Source of the DNA: Streptomyces spiralis
Lineage (GTDB): Bacteria > Actinomycetota > Actinomycetes > Streptomycetales > Streptomycetaceae
NCBI RefSeq assembly: GCF_014654675.1
Contig: NZ_BNBC01000006.1
Location: 124,001-188,000, forward strand
Direction of reading: 5' to 3'
Length of the DNA stretch: 64,000 nucleotides
The translations under genes were made by a program, and so were the position numbers. Positions 10,001-16,741 of this stretch are shown here, one piece after another. Positions within the stretch are counted from its first letter, which is position 1, and every line of letters begins with the position of its first letter. The notes under the pieces were generated by a model. It saw only the letters and a program-made list of their open reading frames with translations. It did not search any database and was not told where the DNA came from.

Positions 10001-10753
10001 CGGCTCTTCGATGCGCCCGTGCGCCCATACGCCCGCTCCGCCGGCCCACCGGATCCAGGCCGTCAGGCCCGGGTCGTCCGCGAACGCCGCCGCGGGGACG
10101 GCCCGCAGCTCGGCGACCGGTCCGGACCGTCCACCGGCGTCGGCGGTGACGATCCCCACGAGCCGGTCCCCGGCGAACAGCGCCGCACCGGACATCCCCG
10201 CCCAGCCGCTGCCCGGTGTCGGCCGGGCCAGCGCGCCGGTCGTGATGACCCACTGCCCGGACCGTACGCCGGACAGCGGATGCACGACCCCGCTGAACTG
10301 CCGCGACTCGCGCATCCCGCTCACCACGTCGTGGTCGGGGAAGCCGACGGCGGTGACGTCGACCGGGTCGGCGGAGGTGAGATCGGCCCAGTACGTCGGC
10401 GCCCACCCGGCCGGTGACGCGGGCTGCCGGACGTCGGTGACCAGCAGCAGCGCCACATCGCTCTCCGGCCGCCACCAGACGGTCACCGCGTCCCGGAAGG
10501 CATGCCCCTTGCGGGCGTCCGCCAGCGCCCGTACCCGGCATCGCGGGCGGTCGCGGGACAGCTCGTCCAGGGTCGCCGGCGACAAGGGGCGACGCGGCGG
10601 CGGCTTCCCGGGCGGGGGCTCGCCGTCGTGTGTGGTGCCCTCGGCGGCGTGCCAGACCGTGAGGACGAGCTGCGGCGCGACGAACCATCCCGAACCCACC
10701 ACGCCGGCCGAGGGATTGAACACCTCGGCGACGCGCTGGGCGCTCAACGCCAC
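7031..10753 (-). CDS. Trypsin-like protease-NACHT NTPase-HEAT repeat protein
   Basis: This 1240-residue protein is a STAND-type conflict protein. Residues 1-240 form a trypsin-like serine protease: His in TVWHAAEG (about 35), Asp in PESDVALLLV (about 99) and Ser in GWAGMSGAALF (about 188) form a plausible intact triad. Residues about 360-700 form a NACHT/AAA-type NTPase with Walker A GQPGVGKSS (about 380) and Walker B VLVLVDALDEV (about 457-467). The rest, about 780-1240, is a solenoid of HEAT-like repeats (AAALAGHD, AAHLAHAD, AARLAEHD, AAELAHYAP), the usual sensor part. NACHT proteins of this kind oligomerise on detecting an invader and activate the effector, here proteolysis. A GTG start at 10753 follows GAGGGGG, 14 bases after the trypco2 stop. 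The exact trigger and protease substrate cannot be read from the sequence. Confidence 0.9.
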   Translation of the reverse strand: MALSAQRVAEVFNPSAGVVGSGWFVAPQLVLTVWHAAEGTTHDGEPPPGKPPPRRPLSPATLDELSRDRPRCRVRALADARKGHAFRDAVTVWWRPESDVALLLVTDVRQPASPAGWAPTYWADLTSADPVDVTAVGFPDHDVVSGMRESRQFSGVVHPLSGVRSGQWVITTGALARPTPGSGWAGMSGAALFAGDRLVGIVTADAGGRSGPVAELRAVPAAAFADDPGLTAWIRWAGGAGVWAHGRIEEPEPGRRPASSDTPPPRRTATGWTSPVRAWRQRRHRPLLPPELLDAAPEADAVRDRGGLTYRATEPGELARVYTQQYLDTTTDRDTQGPAAPPSGPASGSEGHHSLRVTGQPMSVGRLLADPTVRHIAVTGQPGVGKSSLLEHVEVTAWRWWRGATRGQGPGEAPFGPLLPLRIAARELVGKDSLAAAVRPRARVLLEAGPPVPGARVLVLVDALDEVTRPEDWRQVVELLLATARESTGGPGMERRLMLSTRALHDSTWRSLTGVGVTEFRLQPFSDEQLHRFVMAHQTGGADRLADPVIRERAAVRAAEFLAYVRAGNVLDLVRLPLLAQLAVGQYFDPGGQPHLRGRRVDLYARAVAEFLGRFPQRQDPYEPWLRDRVEELLGRLRERYARDAPAHAAVTTALRGFLGDLADAYLHHGTPLPRAAARLLTGRPDDDDPAAPGTAEPATHRAHDLPTPATDDPAEHRTVAALLDATGLVVDVHGPDPRFLHRTFAEYLAAEHYRARLGTDPDAWGDALADADTRVAALFAFDRRPAELQRELVRVLAADPRRVEQAAWLLAEGMCDDETRDRILETLWRHPDEREPDTAPVVHDWQQTHTALAHLPGQQRRLHDMATDPDSVPVDRVNAAAALAGHDPRGTGLLRGFAEDTSFPLHLRIGAAAHLAHADRDAGTALLTRFADDTTSRYCAQAAARLAEHDTPGGITRLRALVANPHCPDLARVEAALGLRAHDRAAGTDWLRRFAADGRFFADCRVFAADALAAFAEPGDQERAEATLLLERIARDERVDAGYRVEAAHRLARYDPAGVPLLRDFAGGALPGRYSCDAAVLLPQHDREEGVRILGVIARATGQEPQHRLRAAAELAHYAPAEGEPLLAGLAREPGWDAGPRLRAAVLLARRDREAGLRLLREHVAESDGESRVSAARALAGVDREEGLRLLRELAESPEAGRSVRVHAAGAIGDFDPKLKEATLRKLGVDIRPGGWFSV

Positions 10754-10766
10754 GGCCGGGTCCCCC

Positions 10767-11090
10767 TCAACGCGGCTCGCCGTCGACGTCCGCCGTCACC
10801 CGCACCGGCCCGTCGCCACGCGCCGCCACCGGGTTGAGGGTGAGCGACAGCCGGTGCGTCGTCTCCGCCGCCGCCTTTCCGGCCGCGCCGAACGACACCA
10901 CCCCGAACCGCAGTCCCCCGTTGCCCGATCCCTCACGGGTGATGGCGAGCGCCAGCTCGATGTCCACGGGCCCGAGTTCGAAGCGCAGCGGATGCCCGTC
11001 GCCCTGCGCCATCGCCGCGGTCAGCTCGGCCCGCAGTGCCTCGATGGTCTCGGCCAGCCCTCCGGCGACCGCCACGTTCTCACTGCCCAT
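10767..11090 (-). CDS. Trypco2 (trypsin co-occurring domain) family protein
   Basis: The 107-residue product matches the trypco2 pattern: an amphipathic helix LAETIEALRAELTAAM, then LRFELGPVDIELALAI and a strand-rich half ending VSFGAAGKAAAETTHRLSLTLNPV. Trypco domains were named for co-occurrence with trypsin-like proteases in bacterial NTP-dependent conflict systems, and the next gene is exactly that. They are thought to serve as adaptor or specificity components. ATG at 11090 is preferred because AGGGG lies six bases upstream and the domain starts right after it; an alternative ATG at 11150 would add 20 residues. The stop is 13 bases before the protease-NACHT start, so the genes are co-transcribed. 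Confidence 0.82.
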   Translation of the reverse strand: MGSENVAVAGGLAETIEALRAELTAAMAQGDGHPLRFELGPVDIELALAITREGSGNGGLRFGVVSFGAAGKAAAETTHRLSLTLNPVAARGDGPVRVTADVDGEPR

Positions 11091-11243
11091 CAACGACCCC
11101 TGGGGTAACTCGGCTGACAACTCGGCCCGCGGCTCTGCGTGCGGTTCCATGATGACACCCGTATCCCTGTGCGCAGACGTGGAGTTGGGCCGCGTCGAGC
11201 CGCCCCGTAAGTAGCCTGGTGGGACAGAGAGGGAGGGGTGGAC

Positions 11244-11360
11244 ATGTCGCGGGCACGGAAGATCGTGGTTGTCACGCTGGCCGCGGGGGCCGTCGGCTGG
11301 TGCTGGAGGAACAAGGACTGGTTCCTGGGGATATGGGCCATGCGCCACGCCAACGACTGA
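11244..11360 (+). CDS. 38-aa single-pass membrane peptide
   Basis: A short frame begins with ATG at 11244, five bases after GGGAGGGG, a near-ideal ribosome site. The product has a basic start (MSRARK), a hydrophobic span of about 14 residues (IVVVTLAAGAVGWC) and an aromatic tail with WCW, DW and GIWAM. A strong terminator follows 17 bases after the stop, so this looks like a complete monocistronic unit. The function is unknown. The combination of ribosome site, membrane span and dedicated terminator supports a real gene despite its size. Confidence 0.55.
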   Translation: MSRARKIVVVTLAAGAVGWCWRNKDWFLGIWAMRHAND

Positions 11361-11376
11361 CCGACACACGACGACA

Positions 11377-11404
11377 GCGGACGCCCCGCGCCGGGGGCGT
11401 CCGC
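11377..11404 (+). terminator. Terminator after the 38-aa peptide
   Basis: GCGGACGCCCC pairs with GGGGCGTCCGC around a short GC-rich loop. It lies just after the small gene and before the convergent oxidoreductase gene, so it may serve both directions. Confidence 0.7.
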
Positions 11405-11479
11405 CGGACCGGCGCGCCTGCCGGGCCCGGGCCAAGGCGTCCGCCGGGTGAGGCCGTCCGTTCCTCCCGGCTGCGGGAG

Positions 11480-12706
11480 TCAGACCGATGCCTCGGCCGT
11501 CGCGTCCGTCGTCTTGGCCGTCGCGGTCGTTCGGGGCGCGGTGGCCACGATGCCGCGGCGGCGGGTCGGCAGGAGGGTCGGGTTGGCGACGCCCCAGGCC
11601 GCGCCCTTGCAGACCAGCTCCTTGTAGCCGGCGGCGAGCCGTCCGGTCAGGGCCGCTCGGACCGCTCGGTCGTCGGCGGTGACGTACTGGATCAGGCCGT
11701 CCTTGCGGCCCAGCGAGATGCACTGGTTGAAGTAGCGCAGCGGGACGTTCGGGAGCTTTCCGCCGGTCAGGCGGGCCGCGATGGCGTCGGCGGCCTGCCA
11801 TGCGGTGGGCACGCCCGAGGCGCAGGACATCCGCAGCGGCTTGTCGCCGGGGCCCGTCGCCATGGCCGCGTCGCCGATGGCGTACACCTCCGGGTGCGAG
11901 AGCGAGCGCATGGTCCGGTCGACCACGATCTGGCCGGTGTCCGTGGTCTCCAGGGTGGTCGCCTTCGCGATCGGGTGGACGGCGAAGCCGGTGGTCCACA
12001 CGGTGACCGCGGCCGGGACGGTCTTTCCGTCGGCGGTGGTGACGTGGTCGGGCTCGACGGCGGTGACGGCGGTGTGCTCGTGCACGGTGATGCCGAGCCC
12101 GTCGAACACCTTCCGCAGGTGGCGGCGGCCCTTGGGCGAGAGCCAGTCGCCGAGGCCGCCGCGGGCGGCGAGGGCCACGCGGAGGTCCGGGCGGGCCTCG
12201 GCGATCTCGCTCGCGGCCTCCAGTCCGGTGAGTCCGCCGCCGACGACGACCACCGGCTGTCCGGCGTCCAAGGCGGCCAGGCGCTCGCGCAGCCGGAGCG
12301 CTCCGGGGCGGGAGGCGATCTCGTGGGCGTGCTCGGCGGCGCCGGGGACGCCCTGGTCGTTCCAGGCGCTGCCGAGCGCGTACACCAGGGTGTCGTACTG
12401 CAGTTCCTCCCCCGGCTCCTCGGCCCCGTCGACGTCGCCGACGGTGACGGTCCTGCGGTCCACGTCCACGCCGGTGACCTTCGCCAGCCGCACGTCGACG
12501 CCGGTGCCCGCGAACATCTCGCTGAAGGGGCGGGGCTCGAGTTCCTGGCCGACCGCGAGCTGGTGCATCCGGACGCGCTCGACGAAGTCGGGCTCGGCGT
12601 TGACGAGGGTGAGGGCGACGTCCTCGCGGCGCAGCCGCCTGGCGAGGCGGCCCGCGGCGATGGCTCCGGTGTATCCGGCTCCGAGGACGATGATGCGGTG
12701 CTGCAT
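11480..12706 (-). CDS. NDH-2-like NAD(P)/FAD-dependent oxidoreductase
   Basis: This is a 408-residue flavoprotein of the pyridine-nucleotide-disulphide/type II NADH dehydrogenase class. An FAD-binding Rossmann motif is at the N-terminus (IIVLGAGYTGAIAAGRLARRL). A second dinucleotide-binding motif VVVGGGLTGLEAASEIAEA lies near 165-185, and the FAD-closing motif VYAIGDAAMATG is near 285. No redox-active CxxC pair is evident, which favours an NDH-2-like quinone or dye reductase over a disulphide reductase. It lies 90 bases downstream of an ECF41 sigma factor gene. ECF41 sigma factors are typically paired with an oxidoreductase or decarboxylase gene that they transcribe, so it is the likely sigma target. 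Confidence 0.85.
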   Translation of the reverse strand: MQHRIIVLGAGYTGAIAAGRLARRLRREDVALTLVNAEPDFVERVRMHQLAVGQELEPRPFSEMFAGTGVDVRLAKVTGVDVDRRTVTVGDVDGAEEPGEELQYDTLVYALGSAWNDQGVPGAAEHAHEIASRPGALRLRERLAALDAGQPVVVVGGGLTGLEAASEIAEARPDLRVALAARGGLGDWLSPKGRRHLRKVFDGLGITVHEHTAVTAVEPDHVTTADGKTVPAAVTVWTTGFAVHPIAKATTLETTDTGQIVVDRTMRSLSHPEVYAIGDAAMATGPGDKPLRMSCASGVPTAWQAADAIAARLTGGKLPNVPLRYFNQCISLGRKDGLIQYVTADDRAVRAALTGRLAAGYKELVCKGAAWGVANPTLLPTRRRGIVATAPRTTATAKTTDATAEASV

Positions 12707-12739
12707 GTCCGGCTCCTGTCTTCGGCGGGTTCGCCACCT

Positions 12740-12767
12740 GAACCGGGCGGCCCGCCGTTTCCTGACA
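12740..12767 (-). promoter_or_regulatory. Candidate ECF41-dependent promoter for the oxidoreductase
   Basis: Reading the minus strand, TGTCAGG (12761-12767) is followed after 15 bases by CGGTTC (12740-12745). ECF41 promoters are described as TGTCACA with a spacer near 16 and a CGTC-like -10. The -35 half fits well, the -10 half only loosely. It lies between the sigma gene and its partner. Confidence 0.35.
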
Positions 12768-12796
12768 GGAACGCGGTGTGAAGCACCTCACATCGG

Positions 12797-13744
12797 TCAG
12801 AAGGCGGCGTCGAGCAGGGGTTCGCCGTGGTCGGTGGCCGCCCAGTGCCTGGTCGCGCGCTCGAGCTTGTCGGGGTTGGCCTGGCTGCGGAGGGCGGCGA
12901 TGCCCTCGGGGGTGACCTCCAGGCAGGTGACGCCGATGACCCGGCCGTCGAGGACCGCCACGAGGGCGGGGTCGCCGTTGGCGGTGGTGGCGTAGATCTC
13001 GGGGGAGCCGCCGACCAGGGCCTGCTTGGCCTTGCCCGGCTTGAACAGGCCCCGCATGAACGTCGCGACCGCGAGCGCACCCTCGAACGGCCTGGTGCGC
13101 GCCGGGACCTTCCCGCCGCCGTCGCCGATCGAGACGGCGTCCTGGGTGAGCAGCCGTACGAGCGGCTCGGTCCGGCCGCTGGTCGCGGCCGCGAGGAACT
13201 CCTCGATGATCTGCCGTGCGGCGGCCCGGTCGATCTCGATACGGGCCTTGCCGTCCGCGACGTGCTTCTTGGCGCGGTGGTGGATCTGCTGGCTTGCGGC
13301 CTCGGTGATGTCGAGGATCCCGGCGATCTCCCGGTGGGAGTACGCGAAGGCCTCCCGCAGCACGTACACCGCCCGCTCGTTGGGAGACAGCCGCTCCAGT
13401 ACGGCCATGACCGCGTACGAGACCGACTCGCGCTGCTCCACCGTGTCGGCCGGGCCCAGCATCGGGTCGCCGGCGAGCAGCGGCTCGGGGAGCCATTGGC
13501 CCACGTAGGTCTCGCGCCGCGCGCGGGCCGAGGTGAGCTGGTTGAGGCACAGGTTGGTGAGCACTTTCGTCAGCCAGGCCTCGGGGACCTCGATGTGGTC
13601 GACGTCGGCGGCCTGCCAGCGCAGGAACGTCTCCTGCACGGCGTCCTCGGCCTCGCTCGCGGAGCCGAGGAGGCGGTAGGCGATGGCCTCCAGGCGGGGC
13701 CTGGAGGCCTCGAACCGGTCCACGTCGGTCATGGTCAGGGCCAT
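12797..13744 (-). CDS. ECF41-family RNA polymerase sigma factor (SigJ-like)
   Basis: The 315-residue protein has sigma region 2 (LEAIAYRLLGSASEAEDAVQETFLRW) and sigma region 4 (LERLSPNERAVYVLREAFAYSHREIAGIL), then a C-terminal SnoaL-like extension of about 110 residues. ECF41 hallmarks are present: WLPEPLL between the sigma regions, DGGGKVPA in the extension and NPDKL near the C-terminus. In this family the extension replaces an anti-sigma factor and tunes activity intramolecularly. The start is at 13744: TAGGAT lies six bases upstream with no ribosome site, the layout of a leaderless transcript. The oxidoreductase gene follows downstream. Confidence 0.92.
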   Translation of the reverse strand: MALTMTDVDRFEASRPRLEAIAYRLLGSASEAEDAVQETFLRWQAADVDHIEVPEAWLTKVLTNLCLNQLTSARARRETYVGQWLPEPLLAGDPMLGPADTVEQRESVSYAVMAVLERLSPNERAVYVLREAFAYSHREIAGILDITEAASQQIHHRAKKHVADGKARIEIDRAAARQIIEEFLAAATSGRTEPLVRLLTQDAVSIGDGGGKVPARTRPFEGALAVATFMRGLFKPGKAKQALVGGSPEIYATTANGDPALVAVLDGRVIGVTCLEVTPEGIAALRSQANPDKLERATRHWAATDHGEPLLDAAF

Positions 13745-13773
13745 GCCCGGATCCTAGCCCGCGCGAGGTCCGG

Positions 13774-13815
13774 GAGCGGTGGCGGAGGCAGGCGGAGCGG
13801 TGGCGGAGGCAGGCG
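13774..13815. repeat. 21-bp tandem duplication
   Basis: Two exact copies of a 21-bp unit starting GAGCGGTGGCGG lie head to tail (13774-13794 and 13795-13815), just upstream of the sigma factor promoter and downstream of the DUF2267 gene. This is probably replication slippage; no function is evident. Confidence 0.7.
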
Positions 13816-13834
13816 GCGGCGTGCCCGGCCCGCG

Positions 13835-14221
13835 TCAGTCGGGTTCCGCGAACAGCGTGCCGAACTCGTCGGGAAGGGCGCCGCGCAGGTCCGCCGCCAG
13901 GCCGATGTCCTCGGCCGTGAGCCGGCAGACCACCGTCCGTGCCAGGAACAGGGCCTGCTCCGGGGTGGCCCCCACGGGCCGGGCCACGTCGGCCAGCAGT
14001 TCGTCGAGGCGCGCCGCCGGGCCGGCCGCCGCGGCGCCGCCGCGGTCCAGCGCGCCACGTTCATGGGCCGGTACGGCCTGCCGCAGATGCTCCCGGCGCG
14101 GTCCGTCGAGGCGACTGCTCAGCGCCGCGAGGACGAGGTGCACGGCGGCGTCGGCCGCCTCCGTGTCGTCGAGCCGGCTCCGCGACGCCACCTCTTCCAC
14201 CAGTTGCTGATGGCTGATCAT
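13835..14221 (-). CDS. DUF2267-like protein
   Basis: The 128-residue product matches the DUF2267 pattern: an N-terminal half (MISHQQLVEEVASRSRLDDTEAADAAVHLVLAALSSRL) with the family's D-x-xxA-xxA-V-xxVL-xxL-xxRL signature, a variable linker, and a second related helical half (VGATPEQALFLARTVVCRLTAEDIGLAADLRGALPDEFGTLF). The domain is widespread beside stress-response genes in actinobacteria, but its biochemical role is unknown. No membrane segment is visible. The upstream region contains a direct repeat, and the gene is co-oriented with the sigma factor gene 90 bases downstream. Confidence 0.75.
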   Translation of the reverse strand: MISHQQLVEEVASRSRLDDTEAADAAVHLVLAALSSRLDGPRREHLRQAVPAHERGALDRGGAAAAGPAARLDELLADVARPVGATPEQALFLARTVVCRLTAEDIGLAADLRGALPDEFGTLFAEPD

Positions 14222-14321
14222 GCTGCCTCCCGCTGGTGAGGACGGGTGCTGCCCCCCTCGGTGCGGTCCGCGCCCCCGAGGCCCGGCGCCGCCCTCTGAC
14301 GGGTGCCCGTGGGGACCGACA

Positions 14322-14351
14322 CGTACACGGACCCCCCGTACACGGACCCCC
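14322..14351. repeat. 15-bp direct repeat upstream of the DUF2267 gene
   Basis: CGTACACGGACCCCC occurs twice in immediate succession, followed by a third, degenerate GCGTACAGGGGG. It lies about 100 bases upstream of the DUF2267 start and may be an operator array or simple slippage. Confidence 0.45.
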
Positions 14352-14401
14352 GCGTACAGGGGGCTCCACCGGGCGGGTGGGGGACCGCCGAGGCCGCCGC
14401 C

Positions 14402-14764
14402 TCAGTACCACTGCGTGGTTTCGCGCCGAGCCGGAGCCGTAACCGGAACCTGGGCCCGTGCCGGGTCCGCACCCGAAGCGGGAACCGGGGACGGGGCCGG
14501 ACCCGGGGCCTGCAAGCTGCCGTAGCGCTCCATGCGCTGCCAGCGCAGCCTCGAGCCCGACACGGCGGTGAAGACGGACTGGATCACCACCAGGTACATC
14601 AGCTGCCGGTAGACGAACTGCTGAAACGGCAGGCTCCACAGCGGGCCGGGCCGTTCCCCGTCCAGGCGGAACGCGTACAGGCCCATCACGAGCTGCAGCA
14701 CCAGGAAGGCCAGCCACAGCCCGACGATCCGGCCCTTGTCCCGGGCGACCGCCGCGGTCGTCGC
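14402..14764 (-). pseudogene. C-terminal remnant of a large membrane glycosyltransferase
   Basis: The frame encodes a hydrophobic span (LWLAFLVLQLVMGLYAF) followed by LPFQQFVYRQLMYLVVIQSVFTAVSG and SRLRWQRMERYG. From memory, this is the extreme C-terminus of family-2 membrane glycosyltransferases (cellulose/chitin-synthase-like, often fused to a polysaccharide deacetylase) in Streptomyces, normally 600 residues or more. Everything upstream of the last two or three membrane segments is missing. No start codon with a ribosome site lies near the homology boundary; the frame merely runs on into an unrelated hairpin. The tail after residue GSL is Pro/Ala-rich, as in intact homologues. Most likely this is a decayed fragment left by a deletion, with a small chance of a short expressed membrane protein. 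Confidence 0.6.
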
Positions 14765-14811
14765 TTGGACAGAGCGCACCGGGCCGGAAGTGTTACACCT
14801 CGCGGGTACGG

Positions 14812-14862
14812 GACGGAGCGGCCGGAACCCCGCGCAGTGGGCGGGGTCCCGGCCGCTCCGTC
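14812..14862. terminator. Strong bidirectional hairpin
   Basis: A stem of about 21 bp pairs GACGGAGCGGCCGGAACCCC with its near-complement GGGGTCCCGGCCGCTCCGTC, with one mismatch or bulge and an 8-10 base loop. It now ends no obvious gene: the glycosyltransferase remnant lies on one side and the sigma factor leader on the other. It is probably an orphaned terminator from deleted sequence. Confidence 0.7.
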
Positions 14863-15089
14863 TCTCTCCGCGCCGCTCACGGGGGGAGTCACGAGCGGCG
14901 CGGTACTCACTCAGCGCATGGCCGCCGCGAAACATCACCCGGCCGTGACCGGCGGTGATACATGGGGCGGCCGGTACGCGGTGACACTTCTGTGAGGACG
15001 GACGCTGGTCACCATGGGGGGCCGTCGAGGCGACCGGAGCGCGGCGGACGGCATGGACTCGGTATGGACCGGTGCGAACGAGGACAGTC
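14863..15089. other. Sigma-factor upstream region, no gene seen
   Basis: CGCCGCTC and GAGCGGCG form a second small inverted repeat at about 14871-14899. No convincing promoter hexamers or gene were recognised before the ECF sigma factor. Confidence 0.3.
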
Positions 15090-15722
15090 TTGGGCCAGGC
15101 ACCACAACCCCGGCGCGTACAGGCGTACGACGGGGAACTCGGCGCGGCCGTCGCGCGGGCCCAGGACGGTGACGAACTCGCCTTCGCCGTCGCCTACCGG
15201 ATCGTGCAGCCGGGCCTGCTCGGCTATCTGCGCGGGCTCGTCGGCGACGACGCGGAGGACGTGGCGTCCGACGCCTGGCTGGAGATCACCCGCGACCTCG
15301 GCCGTTTCCAGGGGGACGGGGCCGGGTTCCGCGGCTGGACGGCGACCATCGCCCGGCACCGGGCCCTGGACCATCTGCGGCGCAAGCGCGTGCGGCCCCG
15401 GGCGGGAGGGACCGAACAGGACGTACTGGATCTGCCCGCTCCGCACAGCACCCATGACCAGGCCATGGAGTTCCTCTCCACCGAACGGGCGCTGGAACTG
15501 GTCCGCGGGCTGCCGCGGGACCAGGCCGAGGCCGTTCTCCTGCGGGTCGTCGTCGGCCTGGACGGCCCCGCCGCGGCGCGCGTCCTCGGCAAGCGCCCGG
15601 GAGCGGTGCGCACCGCCACCCACCGCGGCCTGAAACGCCTGGCCCGCCGGCTTGGTCTGGGCGACGGGGCGGACGAGGGTGTGACGGATGGGGCTTCCCG
15701 CACGCTGGGGGAGTCGAAATGA
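15090..15722 (+). CDS. ECF-type RNA polymerase sigma factor
   Basis: The 210-residue protein has sigma region 2 (AYRIVQPGLLGYLRGLVGDDAEDVASDAWLEITRDLGRF, then FRGWTATIARHRALDHLRR) and sigma region 4 (LELVRGLPRDQAEAVLLRVVVGLDGPAAARVLGKRPGAVRTATHRGLKRLARRL). A TTG at 15090 is preferred as start because GAGGA ends five bases upstream; a GTG at 15072 is in frame but lacks a ribosome site. Its stop overlaps the ATG of a 43-codon frame (ATGA), which in turn overlaps a membrane protein. The membrane protein is therefore the natural candidate for a regulator of this sigma factor, although it lacks a recognisable ZAS anti-sigma motif. Confidence 0.9.
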   Translation: MGQAPQPRRVQAYDGELGAAVARAQDGDELAFAVAYRIVQPGLLGYLRGLVGDDAEDVASDAWLEITRDLGRFQGDGAGFRGWTATIARHRALDHLRRKRVRPRAGGTEQDVLDLPAPHSTHDQAMEFLSTERALELVRGLPRDQAEAVLLRVVVGLDGPAAARVLGKRPGAVRTATHRGLKRLARRLGLGDGADEGVTDGASRTLGESK

Positions 15723-15850
15723 ACGAGGGCGGCAAGGTCGCCATGAACGACGACGGCAGCAGGGCGCCGGCGGACGGGCGGCAGGGCCCGGCACGCCGGA
15801 CGGATCGGACCGCCGGACTGGAATGGACACGGACATGGGTGAACGGATGA
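15719..15850 (+). CDS. 43-aa coupled frame between sigma factor and membrane protein
   Basis: ATG at 15719 overlaps the sigma factor stop (ATGA), and its own TGA (15848-15850) overlaps ATG 15847 of the next gene (ATGA again). The polar, basic product (MNEGGKVAMNDD...) has no recognisable motif. It may be a real small protein or simply a translated spacer that couples the two larger genes. The two exact four-base overlaps in succession are the main support. Confidence 0.4.
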   Translation: MNEGGKVAMNDDGSRAPADGRQGPARRTDRTAGLEWTRTWVNG

Positions 15851-16734
15851 GCGGCGACGGAGCTCGGGACCGTCGGCGTACGCATCCTGGCGGCGCCGTG
15901 TCCGGCGTGCGGGACGTGCGCGACACCTCCGCGCTGGAGACGGCGCTGGCCGCCGCCATCCGCGGCGGCGGACAACTCGACCCCGAGGCCGAGCAGCGGG
16001 CCGTGGCCGCCTTCCGGGCCGCCCGGGGCGCGGGCGCGCACCGGGCCCGCACCCGGCGCCGGGACGACTGGCGGCAGCCCGCGCAGCGGCGAGCCGGACG
16101 CTCCCTGAAGACGACGTTCGGCGTGGTGTTCGCCAGCCTCACGCTGGGCGGGGTCGCGGTCGCGGCGATCGGTTCGGCCGGCTCGTCCACGCACGGGGCC
16201 GGTGACGGCCGGGGCACCGCCCACCCGTCGGCCGCCCGGCCGTCGGCCGTCGCTCCCGACCGGCCGGACGGGCAGACCTCGTCAGCGTCGTCCGGCGGCG
16301 CCGGTCCGACGGACGGCCCGGCCCCCGCCAAGGACACCGAGGCCCACTGCCGCGCCTACGAGAACGTCGAGGACCGCGGCAGGGCGCTGGACGCGACGGC
16401 CTGGAAGCGGCTCGTCACGGCCGCCGGCGGGAAGGACAAGGTCGCCGCGTACTGCTCCGAGCAGCTGGCACGGACGACGCCCGCGCCGGACAGGCCGGGC
16501 GGTGCCGGCAGTGCGGCTGCTGCGGGCGGGACGGGCGGTACCGGCGGCACGGGTACAACCGGCGTCGGCAGCCGTGCGACAGCAGGTGCCGCAGCGTCGG
16601 GCAACGGCACCTCCGGCAGCAACTCCGGCGGCACAGGCAGCGGTACCGGCGGCACGGCCGGGAGCGGCCGGACGAGCGGCGGCGGAAGCAGCGGAGACAG
16701 CGGAAGCGGCGGAAGCGGCGGCAACCGCAGGTAG
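15847..16734 (+). CDS. Single-pass membrane protein, putative sigma-factor regulator
   Basis: With ATG 15847 the product has 295 residues: a cytosolic N-terminal region of about 95 residues with a helix-rich segment (TSALETALAAAIRGGGQLDPEAEQRAVAAFRAAR), one membrane span (TTFGVVFASLTLGGVAVAAIGSAG) and an outside part. The outside part contains two cysteines (DTEAHCRAYENV and VAAYCSEQLA) and a long Gly/Ser/Thr-rich tail. This topology and its coupling to an ECF sigma gene suggest an anti-sigma-like role, but the N-terminus lacks the HxxxCxxC zinc motif, so this is inference. An in-frame ATG at 15823 is an alternative start. A Gly-rich tail this long is typical of streptomycete surface-exposed linkers. 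Confidence 0.7.
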   Translation: MSGDGARDRRRTHPGGAVSGVRDVRDTSALETALAAAIRGGGQLDPEAEQRAVAAFRAARGAGAHRARTRRRDDWRQPAQRRAGRSLKTTFGVVFASLTLGGVAVAAIGSAGSSTHGAGDGRGTAHPSAARPSAVAPDRPDGQTSSASSGGAGPTDGPAPAKDTEAHCRAYENVEDRGRALDATAWKRLVTAAGGKDKVAAYCSEQLARTTPAPDRPGGAGSAAAAGGTGGTGGTGTTGVGSRATAGAAASGNGTSGSNSGGTGSGTGGTAGSGRTSGGGSSGDSGSGGSGGNRR

Positions 16735-16741
16735 CGGGGAC

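Noticed and set aside
6893..10417. Long plus-strand frame across the protease-NACHT gene
   Set aside because: It lacks recognisable domains and is Gly/Arg/Pro/Val-rich, whereas the minus strand encodes clear protease and Walker motifs.
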